In this document: in pieces, positions 54,801 through 64,000 of the stretch
How positions within the stretch are numbered: the first letter of the stretch is position 1
How the letters are laid out: each line of letters begins with the position of its first letter
Assembly: GCA_022414725.1 (NCBI GenBank)
Contig: CM039465.1
Location: 20,677,113-20,741,112, forward strand
Reading direction: 5' to 3'
Origin: Microglena sp. YARC
Lineage: Eukaryota > Chlorophyta > Chlorophyceae > Chlamydomonadales > Chlamydomonadaceae
DNA length: 64,000 bases
Notes under the pieces: model-generated
The model's input: only the letters and a program-made list of their open reading frames with translations
Databases searched by the model: none
Told to the model about the DNA's origin: nothing
Translations under genes and position numbers: made by a program

Positions 54801-57800
54801 TGACATACGCACGTGGGGCAGTACCATACCTATGTACTGCCCCATTGCACTCGACACGCTTGTCAAATACATAGACTCGAGCAACTCTAGACAAACCCTT
54901 ATACTCACTACGAAGACGTTCACCTCCGAGCTACTCCACATCCCTACCTAAGGTAAACACCTGGACTCCATACTGCGAAGGATATCCTCAAGGTCATCCC
55001 TGCCAGAGCCAAGGAACACAAGCTGCACACCTTGTTGTATCAACCAACCCAACATGTTATAGATAGCTACATACAATACAATACAATACAATACAATACA
55101 ATACAATACAATACAATGCAATGCAATACAATATAAATGCAATACAATGCAACACAAAACAATGCAATATAAATGCAATACAAAACAAAAATAATGCGCT
55201 GCTTATCACCTGGACTCCATACTGCGCAGAGCAGCCTCAAGGTCGTCCCTGCCAGAACCAAGGAATACAAGCTGCACACCTTGGGAGATGAGCCAGTCAT
55301 AGCTCTCATAGATCAAGTCAATGCCTTTTTGGTAATCTGCAAGGTTGAGGAATGCGTTGTGTGAGGAATGCGTAATAGCTCTCATAGATCAAGTCAATGC
55401 CTTTTTGGTAATCTGCAAGGTTGAGGAATGCGTTGTGTGAGGAATGCGTCATAGCTCGCATGCACACATCACAGTCAGGAAAGCAGTCCGCAAGGTTGAG
55501 CAAGAGCGTTGCGTGAAGAAAGCGTTGCGTGAGGAATGCTTAATAGCTTGCAGGGGTGAGCAAGAGCATTGCGTGAGGAGTGAAAATTGATGAACTGAAT
55601 CCCAAACAATCGTTTTACCGACAGGGGCCCTGAGTTCATGCTACAGTGATCATTTGATTCTACAAAACAACTAAATCATCATCTCACCTGGAATGATAAT
55701 TTAATTGTGTGATTCATATCGCAGATGAGGTTATGAGTACCACTGTTTCTTTTTTTAGCTATGCGTAGCACCTTCTAGGCAGCTATCTTTCCCCGTCCTT
55801 GAGCCACACCTGAAGCTAGCTAGAGCGTTTAAAAGCTGATATGACAAGCATTCTGATGCAGCTTCTAGGCAGCTCCATTTCCCTGTCCTTGAGCCACACC
55901 TGAAGCTAGCTAGCGCGTTTAAAAGCTGATATGACAAGCATTTCGATTCACTTCTAGGCAGCTCCTTTTCCCTGTCATTGAGCCACACCTCTAGCTAGCT
56001 AGTGTGTTTAAAAGCTGGTATGACAAGCATCCCAATGCAGCTCCATTTCCCTGTCATTGAGCCACACCTGAAGCTAGCTAGTGCGTTTAAAAGCTGATAT
56101 GACAAGCATTCTGATGCAGCTTCTAGGCAGCTCCCTTTCCCTGTCCTTGAGCCACACCTCTAGCTAGCTAGTGCGTTTAAAAGCTGGTATGACAAGCATC
56201 CCAATGCAGCTCCCTTTCCCTGTCCTTGAGCCACACCTGAAGCTAGCAAGTGCGTTTAAAAGCTGATATGAGAAGCATTCCGATGCAGCTTCCAGCATTG
56301 GATTTGACCCAGTGGCTGGGTAATGGGGCTGGCGGGAAGCTGCCATGGGTAGCCCAAAAAAGGAACAGTAGTGAGTACCAGATGAGTCCCTTCTTGAAAG
56401 CGTTCAAGGCAAAGGGTGCATGGTCAGTGTTGTGAAATGCAAGGATACATGGCGCTGCGCATGGGTCACCGGCATCAAGTACAGACACATACATGCACAC
56501 ACATACACATATGCACACACACACACTCGTACGCATGCATACATGCACACACACACTTTGTACACATACTTGCATGCACACACACACACACACTCGTACG
56601 CATGCACACATGCACACACACACTTTGTACACATACTTGCATGCACACACACACACACATGCAAACAAACACATGCACTCGGTAATCATACACGCATGCA
56701 CGGGCAGGCACAAGGCTAAACCAAACTGAGCCCCGCACCTAGACGACCGATGAAGCCTAGCATAGGGATGTCTGGATCCACGGGGAGCCCAAACTCCTTC
56801 TGCAGTGCCATCTAATAGACGGGTAGAGTGTGAGGCGGTTTAGGGTGGTTGGGGTGGTGGCTTATGGTGGTTGATGTGGTTTATGGTTGTTTATGGTGGT
56901 TGAGGTGGGTTGATGTGATGGTTTATGGAGGTTAAGGGTGGTTGAGATGGTTGAGGCGGCGGCTTATGGTGGTTTAGGTGGTTTATGGTGGTTATGATGG
57001 TTGAGGTGGGTTGATGTGGTCAGCCATTTGATGGATGGTTGGAGTGTGACGCGGCAAGGTACAACACAGTACAATTCAATACAATACAATACAGGACAAT
57101 GCATAGCCATCCAATGGACGGGTGGAGTGTGACGTGGCAAGGTACAACACAGTACAATATAGTACAATGCAGAGCCATCCGATGGGCGGATGGAGTGTGA
57201 CGTGGCAAGGTACAACACAGTACAATACAATACAGTACAATGCAGAGCCATCCGATGGACGGGTGGAGTGTGACATGGCGAGGTACAACACAGTACAACA
57301 CAGTACAATACAGTACAATGCATAGCCATCCGATGGACGGGTGGAGTGTGACGTGGCAAGGTACAACACAGTACAATACAGTACAATACAATGCAGAGCC
57401 ATCCTATGGACGGGTGGAGTGTGACGTGGCGAGGTACAACACAGTACAATACAGTACAATGCATAGCCATCCGATGGACAGGTGGAGTGTGACGTGGCGA
57501 GGTACAACACAGTACAATACAGTACAATGCCGAGCCATCCGATGGACGGGTGGAGTGTGACGTGGCGAGGTACAACACAGTACAATACAGTACAATGCCG
57601 AGCCATCCGATGGACGGGTGGAGTGTGACGTGGCGAGGTACAACACTGTACAATACAGTACAATGCAGAGCCATCCGATGGACAGGTGCAGTGTGACGTG
57701 GCGAGGTACAACACTGTACAATACAGTACAATACAATACAATGCATAGCCATCCGATGGACGGTCGGAGTGGTGTGGTGAGGTACAATACAGTACAATAC

Positions 57801-58111
57801 AGTACAGTACAATACAGGGCATTTTGATGGGCGAGAGGAGTATGGCATGGTGAGGTACAATACAGTACAGTACTATATAGGGCATTCTGATGGGCGATAG
57901 GAGTGTGGCATGGTGAGGTACAATACAGTACACTACTATACAGGGCCTTCTGATGATGGGTGGGTGGATGGTGGGGTTCAGGTTCAGTGTGGTCAGTGTG
58001 AGGTGGTGCAGGCCAGAAATATTTTCTACCTATGCCTTCAGGAGGGTGAATGGGGTTTGCATGAGGTCCAGCCCATATTATACCTCCTGTGTTTACACGC
58101 ATTCTATTAAT

Positions 58112-58164
<53 letters not shown>

Positions 58165-60249
58165 GAAGAAAGAAAGAAAGAAAGGAAGAAAGCAAGGAAG
58201 AAAGCAAGCAAGCAAGCAAGCAAGGAATAAAGCAAGGAAGAATGCAAGCAAGGTGGCAAGGAAGGAAGCAAGCAAGCAAGAAAGCAAGCAAGGAAGAAAG
58301 CAAGGAAGCAAGGAAGCAAGCCACCCAATAAACCAGCATTTTAAAGACGTGTAAAGAACATCGAAAGGAAATAGAAGGATGTACGAAGGACATGTGCAGC
58401 ACATCGAAAGGACGTAGAAAGGATATAGGAAGGACGTGCGCGGTGTGCGTATGTTACAGTTCAGGGGTAGGCCAAATATACGAAAAGGACTTTCCCAACC
58501 GTGATAGGAAGGGCTAAATTGAAAAAGCATTGATGAACTGATTTCCAAACAATCGTTGTACTGATGGGCAGACATTGTTTTTTATTTCAGATTTCTATAG
58601 TCCAGGTTGAGTAGCTACTTGGGCTACTCAACCCTGATTTCAGGATAGTTGCGTAGCCATCGCATGGCGGAGCGCGGAGCCTGGGGGGGTCGGGAGGCAG
58701 CGCGTCCCGTTATCGGGGGGTCCGGGGGGTGTAGCATTTGATGGAATGGCGACAGAATGGCGACGCGTCGCCTAAAAAAGAAACACTGCGGGCAGAATGA
58801 AGGGCGCATGAAGGACGTATACAGCACGTTGTGCTTTGACCTCATGAGAGTCTACCACACTCTGTTTATTTTTTTGGCTACGTGTTGCAGCTTCTAGGCA
58901 GCTCCCTTTCCCTGTCCTTGGGCTAAACCTGAAGCTAGCTAGTGCGTCTGAAAGCTGCCATAATAGGCATTCCAATGCAGCTGGAAGCTATGGGGTGGGG
59001 TGTGGAAGCTGGGTTGGGGGGGCGGGGAGCTGGGTAGAAGCTGGTAGGTTATACACTCTGATGGTGACTTTCCCCAGCTGCGGCGTACGGGAGGGTCCCC
59101 TTATAACCACGCCCCTCAAGGCGTTTTTTTTTTACACACCTTGCATGCCTTCTTGCCCTTTTCCAAAGTGTCCTTAGTATAGTTCCTGAAGCCATCGGAC
59201 TGGATTCTTCTTCTAGGCAGCTCCCTTTCCCCGTCCTTGGGCTCAACCTGAAGCTAGCTAGTGTGTCTGAAAGCTGCCATAACAGGCATTCCGATGCAGC
59301 CGGAAGCTATGGGGTGGGGGGTGGAAGCTGGTTGGTTACACACCTTGCATGCCTTCTTGCCCTCTTCCAAAGTGTCCTGAGTATAGTTCATGAAGCCATC
59401 AGACTGGAGGAAGAAGTCATGTTCCGGGCTCCATTCTTCGTAATCCATGCCGTTCACAATACCTGAAAGCTTCCACTCTTCTTCATTCAAGAGCTCATGG
59501 AGCCCCCATCCACCCTCCTGCGGGCATCGATAGAATGAGTGTACACACACGAGGGATAAACATTATAGGGGTAGGACCTCATGAACATCCCATCCACCCA
59601 CATGCGGGTATTGATAGAATGCGTGTACTCACAAGAGGCTTAAAATAACAGGGCAAGGACCTCATGCACACCCCATCCACCTGCTTGCGGGCATTGATAG
59701 ACTATAGATTAGAAGATCCCCCCTAGGATTTGTGAAGCAGGAAACCACCACCACCACCACTACCACCTCCGCCACCAGATTTGAAGGCACTCTCTGTCCC
59801 CCCTTCACCCCCTTCTCTGTCCCCCTCACCACCACACCCACCCCCACCCCACCACATGCTTTCAAAGCCCTCACCGTTGTCTTGCACTCCCATGCATAGC
59901 CATCTGAGACAGCCACCACCACCACCACCATCACCACCACCACCACCTGATGTTAAAGCTCTCTCTGCCCACCACCACCCCACTCCCACCACATGCTTTC
60001 AAAGCCCTCACCGGTGTCTTGCACTCCCATGCATAGCCATCTGAGACAGCCACGAGTCTCTGTGATGCCATGATGCCTGCCTTCAACACATTCATGTGCT
60101 TTCCACCCACAGGGTCATCTAGGAAGAACGTGCTCTTGTACTCATCACTGAGTTCCAGGTTATCTACCTACAGGGGTTGGTGGGTTGATGGATGGTGGGT
60201 TGGTGGGTGATGTTCTTGTACTCATCACTCAGTTCCAGGTTATCTACCT

Positions 60250-60283
<34 letters not shown>

Positions 60284-60920
60284 TGGTGGGTTTGTGGATG
60301 GTGGGTTTGTGGATGGTGGATGGTGGGTTGGTGGATGGTGGGTTGGTGGATGGTGGGTGGTGGCTTGCTGGGTTGGTGGATGGTGGGTTGGTGGATGGTG
60401 GGTGGTGGCTTGCTGGGTTGGTGGATGGTGGGTTGGTAGGGTGGTGGGTGATGCTCTTGTACTCATCACTCATTTTAGGTTGTCTACCTATGAGGTTGGT
60501 AGGTGGTGCGTGAATGGATGGTGGGTTGGTGGGTGATGGGTTTGTGGGTGGTGGGTGGGTGATGCTCTTGAACTCGTCACTAAGTTAGAAGTAATCTACC
60601 TATGGGGTGGTAGGTGGTGGTTTTGTAGATGATGGGTGATGGGCTGGTGGTTTTGTTGGGTGGTGGGTGGTGGGTGGGTGGTACTCCCCTTTTCGCCTCT
60701 AGTTTGTTTCCTCTTTTGAACTGACCTAGTTTGTTTTTCAGGTTTGTGGGGGTGCTTTAAAAACCCTAGTTCTTCCTGTTATAAAATTTGATGGTCGGAA
60801 GGCTGTACTGCTGTCCTGGCTCGGCAATGATTTGCTGAGTTTATGTAACATACCCTCCCCCCACCCCCTCTCCCTCCCTCTTTCTCTTTCTCTTTCTCTT
60901 TCTCTTTCTCTTTTTCTTTT

Positions 60921-60992
<72 letters not shown>

Positions 60993-63227
60993 GGTGTTCT
61001 TGCCTGAGTTCAGATCAAGATAAAATAGTCAAATTAAGCATGAAAAAAAATACTCTGGTCCTTACCGCAGCGAATGGGGCCCTTCCTTGGTGGGCCATGT
61101 TGTGGATAACAAAAATGCATCGGGCATAGGTCATATGTCCGTAGTCGCGGTAGTGAGCCTGCAAGAGCAAAGCAGAGACTGGTTATGTTGCCAGTAGCTG
61201 GTCATGTTGGCAGTAGCTGGTCATGTTGGTAGTCGTGGTAATGAGCCTGCAAGAGCAAAGCAGAGACTGGTTATGTTGGCAGTATCTGGTCATGTTGGCA
61301 GTAGCTGGTCATGTTGGTAGTCGTGGTAATGAGCCTGCAAGAGCAAAGCAGAGACTGGTTATGTTGGCAGTGGCTGATCATGTTGGCAGTAGCTGGTCAT
61401 GTTGGTAGTCGCGGTAGTGAGCCTGCAAGAGCAAAGCAGAGACTGGTTATGTTGGCAGTAGCTGATCATGTTGGCAGTAGCTGGTCATGTTGGTAGTCGT
61501 GGTAATGAGCCTGCAAGAGCAAAGCAGAGACTGGTTATGTTGGCAGTAGCTGATCATGTTGGCAGTAGCTGGTCATGTTGGTAGTCGTGGTAATGAGCCT
61601 GCAAGAGCAAAGCAGAGACTGGTTATGTTGGCAGTAGCTGGTCATGTTGGCAGTAGCTGGTCATGTTGGTAGTCGTGGTAATGAGCCTGCAAGAGCAAAG
61701 CAGAGACTGGTTATGTTGGCAGTAGCTGGTCATGTTGGCAGTAGCTGGTCATGTTGGTAGTGAGCTTGCATGAGCAGAGACAGGTTATTAAGAAAAAGAA
61801 AAAGAATAAGAATTGCCAACATGGCAAGGGTAATTTCCAACATGACCATCTACTGCCAACATGACAAGCTATTTCCAGCATGACCAGCTACTGCCAACAT
61901 CACCAGATCAAAATGACCTATAACACCACCACTGCCATCGCCATGGTGTTGGTCCAGACCATGATGACCAGTGACATCACCAACATCTACTGCCTTAGCC
62001 CGTTTCAGTGATATGATTGGTCTAGTGGTACACCTAATTGCTTAAACGGAGCGGGGTTGGGGGTTCTATTCCCCATATGGTCACCCTGAGCGTTGCAGGT
62101 CGTTGTCAACCGCGATGGTAGCTTGCCCAGTCGAGGTGGTAGACCGTTCTCTGTCCGCGTACGACGGGTTCCTTTAATACCACGCCCCACCAGGCGTTAT
62201 CATTACTTTTTCTACTGCCATCGGCATGGTGTTAGTCTCGACCAACATCATGAAGCAAGTGCTAACACGATGCAGAGACAGGTAGTGCCAAAATGAATAC
62301 ACAAAAACGTTAGTAAGGAGATAAATAAATATAATAAATACAATAAATAAATAAATACATGATAGGAAGGAGATAAATAAATATGATAAATACAATAAAT
62401 AAATCAATACATGATAGTAAGGAGATAAATCAATACATGATAGTAAGGAGATAAATAATATAATAAATACAATAAATAAATCAATACATGATAGTAAGAT
62501 GATAAATAAATGAAATCAATCAATCAATACATGATAGTAAGGAGATAAATACCATAAATACATTGTAGTACTGAGGTATTCAGATCACCTCACAAAGCAC
62601 TACAAGCACTGCCACAGCCACCTCCATCACCCTTACCACCACAACCATCATCACCCTTACGACAACCCTTAACACTCTCACCACCCATCCCCAGCCTCAG
62701 CCCCAACCCCTGACCCAGCTCCAGCCCCAGCCCCAGCCCCAGCCCTAGCCTTGTGCAAAGCTGTGTGGGTGAGTTGGTTGTGGGGGGGGAGGGTTTGGAG
62801 TGTGGGCTTTGGAGTATGGGGCGCTAGGTGTGGAGATCAGGTTGTGTGGCGTGGGTTGGTTGGTGGTGGGTGGTGGATGGTTGATGCATGTTTAGCGTGA
62901 GGCCCTACCTGCAGGCACACCGGGAGCAGAGCCGTGTGCCCCACACCCTACGCCTCACACTCCCCCCCCCCCCCCCCCTCCACACACTGCTTTGCTTCCT
63001 GCGTACCTGCAGATACACCGGGAGGAGAGCTGTGTGCCAGTCATTGGCGATGAATGTGAGGTTGCTATCACCATAGGTGACACCGCCACATGGCACGTGC
63101 CACACCGCTTCTATGGCGGCCTTGGAGAGAAGAGCACAGCGGAAGAGGAGGGCTTCTTGATCCCCGCCCCCGTAGATGTCTTGCTCACGGCCATGGTAGC
63201 AATGGTGGTCGATGAAAACGTAATCAA
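51249..63227 (-). CDS. SS2: Starch synthase II (GT5), C-terminal nine exons, 5' end outside window
   Basis: Exons in transcript order: 63227-63007, 61158-61066, 60167-60012, 59517-59344, 56811-56739, 55336-55210, 53196-52998, 52450-52344 and 51335-51249 (TAG), about 410 residues. The enzyme transfers glucose from ADP-glucose to alpha-1,4-glucan ends in the plastid. Landmarks: VDYVFIDH and [28 protein letters not shown] (exon 1); [10 protein letters not shown] (2); DDPVGG and VSDGYAWE (3); [22 protein letters not shown] (4); [16 protein letters not shown] (5); [24 protein letters not shown] (6); [39 protein letters not shown] (7); [17 protein letters not shown] (8); MSQDLSWD ending AKYQW (9). 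VGF.VKMAH and the AKYQW end point to class II and not granule-bound synthase. The N-terminal ADP-glucose site (KTGGL) and transit peptide must lie beyond 63.5 kb. Exons 6 and 7 do not join in frame with the acceptor at 53197: either a microexon of about 13 nt is missing or the inner AG (exon start 53188) is used. Confidence 0.95.
51440..51650. repeat. 40-bp tandem repeat in the last starch synthase intron
   Basis: About five units of acacgtggtattcagggttg followed by ttatggggacccccta. It begins about 100 bp upstream (on the coding strand) of the terminal exon. Confidence 0.9.
52094..52290 (-). pseudogene. Two intronic copies of the starch synthase exon 8 end plus donor
   Basis: 52094-52163 and 52219-52287 repeat the coding-strand sequence for [18 protein letters not shown] with its donor, nearly identical to 52342-52410 in the true exon. 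Each continues into an M1 fragment (cttttcggctactagcagc). Shorter echoes (cacctgcaattgtaggga) are at 51763-51785, 51925-51945 and 52010-52030. An acceptor-side copy of the same exon is at 52630-52690. Confidence 0.9.
52805..52935 (-). pseudogene. Intronic copy of starch synthase exon 7 3' part
   Basis: About 130 bp matches the exon end from QQYAMAAG to KSG plus the donor (gggtcttac on the + strand), including [24 protein letters not shown] sequence. It carries a Gly-to-Arg change in VGG and lacks the SRFEPCG catalytic stretch and an acceptor. Confidence 0.9.
53385..54500 (-). repeat. Tandem copies of the starch synthase exon 7 acceptor (about 9 units)
   Basis: Units of about 115-125 bp contain (+ strand) gtgccatcttgacagaaaat and ccaacatagctattgcactg followed by attc.ggttcct. 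On the coding strand each reads gaatcag|tgcaagag.tatgttggattttctgtcaagatggcac, i.e. acceptor plus [10 protein letters not shown]. The true exon is the last unit. Confidence 0.9.
54678..55045 (-). pseudogene. Two intronic copies of starch synthase exon 6 end plus donor
   Basis: 54957-55045 encodes [20 protein letters not shown] and the following MESR with a donor; 54678-54722 keeps only the last 45 bp. Both have LEDILRS where the full exon (55210-55336) has LEAALRS. Acceptor-side copies of the same exon (IDLIYESY) are at 55370-55430. Confidence 0.88.
55752..56362. repeat. Internally amplified M2 element
   Basis: Six units of about 85-110 bp (cacacctgaagctagctagt, aaagctgatatgacaagcat) precede one normal M2 right half ending ggaagctgccatgggtagcc. 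Confidence 0.85.
57000..57960 (-). repeat. Tandem copies derived from the starch synthase exon 5 acceptor (about 12 units)
   Basis: Units of about 60-75 bp carry (+ strand) gccatccgatggacgggtgg and agtgtgacgtggcgaggtac. The coding-strand cccgtccatcggATGGCTCTGCA mirrors the true junction cccgtctattag|ATGGCACTGCA at 56800-56825. The AG is lost in the copies (cgg in place of tag). Frames such as [19 protein letters not shown] are artefacts of this array. Confidence 0.8.
58029..58120 (+). pseudogene. Inverted copy of the starch synthase exon 4 junction
   Basis: On the + strand ccttcag|gagggtgaatggggtttg then catgag matches the exon 4 start (EGGWGLHE), opposite to the gene's orientation. It is followed by tttacacgcattctattaatgc as in the direct copies at 59570-59700. 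It then runs into a caag/gaaa array. Confidence 0.75.
58110..58330. repeat. gcaa/gaaa tetranucleotide array
   Basis: About 220 bp of gcaagcaagcaag interspersed with gaaagaaag and gaagaaagcaag. It encodes repetitive [16 protein letters not shown] frames with no biological meaning. Confidence 0.95.
59133..59205 (-). pseudogene. Intronic copy of starch synthase exon 4 end plus donor
   Basis: About 70 bp matches SDGF.NYT.DTLE.GKKACK and its donor (+ strand acacaccttgcatgccttct), 210 bp downstream of the true donor. It is flanked by M2 sequence on the exon side, so the copy is truncated by or fused to a mobile element. Confidence 0.88.
60170..60700. repeat. ggtgggttggtggatggt array with exon 3 acceptor copies
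   Basis: GT/GGA-rich tandem DNA carries three copies of the starch synthase exon 3 acceptor and first codons (+ strand cttgtactcatcactcagtt ... taccta at 60208-60256, 60449-60495 and 60560-60605). A G run (60250-60282) abuts the first copy and forms its polypyrimidine tract on the coding strand. Confidence 0.85.
60880..60990. repeat. tc/ctttt microsatellite
   Basis: A run of ctttct and then pure tc dinucleotides, about 110 bp, in a starch synthase intron. Confidence 0.95.
61159..61800 (-). repeat. Tandem copies of the starch synthase exon 2 acceptor (7 units)
   Basis: Units of about 88 bp each carry (+ strand) gtagtcgtggtaatgagcct and gcaagagcaaagcagagact. On the coding strand this is tcttgcag|gctcattaccacgac, against the true exon gctcactaccgcgac (AHYRD). 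Each unit therefore holds a functional-looking 3' splice site. Confidence 0.92.
62005..62215 (+). mobile_element. tRNA-derived SINE (second type of head)
   Basis: A-box-like tggtctagtgg (62018-62028) and B-box-like gggttctattccc (62061-62073) are followed by the same body as the 684-905 element (gtcaaccgcgatggtagctt, taccacgccccaccaggcg). It ends in tttttc. It lies in a starch synthase intron, opposite to the gene. Confidence 0.75.
62330..62570. repeat. AT-rich array (acatgatagtaaggagataa)
   Basis: About six imperfect units of 40-50 bp with aataaatacaataaata spacers. Confidence 0.85.
62893..62940 (-). pseudogene. Intronic copy of the most 5' starch synthase exon end plus donor
   Basis: The + strand segment ccctacctgcaggcacaccg, then ggagcagagc, matches the true exon end at 63001-63035 with its donor. 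Acceptor-side copies of the same exon are at 63265-63290 and, more fully, 63330-63455 (including GREQD..GG and GALLSKA-like codons). Confidence 0.85.
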
Positions 63228-63455
63228 CTGATGTGGGGGGTGAGTTGGTGGTTGGTGGTTGGTAGATGGTCGATGAAAACGTAATCAACTGCGGTGGGTT
63301 GGTGGTGGTTGGTGGTTGGTGGGTTGGTGGGCTTGGAGAGAAGGGCGCAGCGGAAGAGGAGGGCTTATTGATCACCGCCCGCGTAGATGTCTTACTCGCG
63401 GCCATGGTAGCAATGGTGGTCGATGAAAACGTAATAAACTGTGGTGGGTTGGCGG

Positions 63456-64000
63456 GTGGTGCGTGGTTTGGTGGTTTGGTGGGTGGGTTGGTGGGTGGAG
63501 CATGGGTTAGTGGTGGTGGTGGGTGGGTGGGTTGGTGGGTTGGTGGGTGGTGGGTGGTGGGAACAGTGGAGGTTGTATTCTAGCATGAGCAGTTAGATGG
63601 TTCTGTTTGTTTCAAGCACAGCAGCAAGGACGGTGAATGAAAGCATGATGTGCTGCCTTACACTAGGGAATGTAGTTCAGTACCGGTGATGACCAGTTGG
63701 GAATCATGAGGCCAAGCCAAGCCAAGCCAAGCCAAAGATAGGATCATGAGGCCAAGCCAAGCCAAACCAAAGTCAGGATCATGAGGCCAGACCAAGCCAA
63801 GCCAAGCCAAGCCAAAGGCAGGATTATGAGGCCAGGCCAAGCCAAACAAGGCCAAATACAGGATCATGAGGCCAGGACAAGCCAAACCAAAGTCAGGATC
63901 ATGAGGCCAGGCCAAGCCAAGCCAAGCCAAGCCAAAGACAGGATCATGAGGCCAGGCCAAGCCAAACAAAGCCAAATACAGGATCATGAGGTCAGGACAA
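63456..64000. repeat. ggttggtgggt DNA and a 60-bp aggccaagccaagccaa array at the right edge
   Basis: 63420-63565 is ggtgggtggtggg-type DNA. From 63700 to the edge about six units of gatcatgaggccaagccaag and ccaaaccaaagtcag occur. A short related run is at 51385-51435. The next starch synthase exon upstream has not been reached. Confidence 0.85.

Noticed and set aside
54720..54950. Frame [12 protein letters not shown] between starch synthase exon copies
   Set aside because: It does not match the expected missing segment between exons 6 and 7 and looks like an inserted repeat.
56964..58402. Long - strand frames ([29 protein letters not shown])
   Set aside because: They follow the exon 5 junction array and the tetranucleotide array; no independent coding signal.

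Overview
The window is nuclear DNA of a eukaryote, most likely a green alga. Its genes have many GT-AG introns, it carries a soluble starch synthase II, it carries a secreted proline-rich glycoprotein built like a pherophorin, and it has a CXXC zinc finger of algal/plant type. The extreme load of minisatellites, homopolymer runs and small dispersed elements fits a repeat-rich prasinophyte genome such as a Pyramimonadales (Cymbomonas-like) alga. That placement is inference; no ribosomal or organellar marker is present. Only about 10% of the window is coding.

Layout. (1) 1-2.9 kb: dispersed repeats and minisatellites. (2) 3.1-8.9 kb, + strand: 3' part of a gene ending in a CXXC zinc finger, four exons. 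(3) 9-13.6 kb: repeats, MITE-like elements and no convincing gene. (4) 13.7-23.6 kb, + strand: a complete 12-exon OLA1 (Obg-like ATPase) of 404 codons. (5) 24-27.7 kb: repeats. (6) 37.7-28.7 kb, - strand: a complete 8-exon gene for a secreted, proline-rich, cysteine-patterned glycoprotein made of duplicated two-exon modules, every intron in phase 1. (7) 38-40.8 kb: repeats. (8) 44.3-40.8 kb, - strand: a nearly intact hAT-type transposase gene. (9) 45.95-44.95 kb, - strand: an intronless protein with a leucine-rich-repeat-like stretch and a PD-(D/E)XK nuclease-like motif. (10) 46-51 kb: repeats. (11) 63.2-51.2 kb, - strand: the C-terminal nine exons of starch synthase II (GT5); its 5' end lies outside the window.

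The most striking signal is not a gene. In all spliced genes here, many exons are flanked inside the introns by partial, diverged copies of their own ends. Copies of the 3' splice site plus the first codons lie upstream of the real exon, and copies of the last codons plus the 5' splice site lie downstream. Several have expanded into tandem arrays of 5-12 units, and other arrays start within a few bases of a donor. The introns seem to have grown by repeated duplication of splice junctions, leaving rows of decoy splice sites. Because the copies are diverged, a simple assembly error is unlikely.

Functionally the genes are unrelated housekeeping and surface genes: a translation-associated ATPase, plastid starch elongation, an extracellular glycoprotein and a putative chromatin reader. 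Around them lies mobile DNA. Five small elements share CAGG... termini, and four of them have exact 8-bp target duplications diagnostic of hAT. They could be mobilised by a transposase like the one encoded at 40.8-44.3 kb, though no terminal match to that gene was found by eye.
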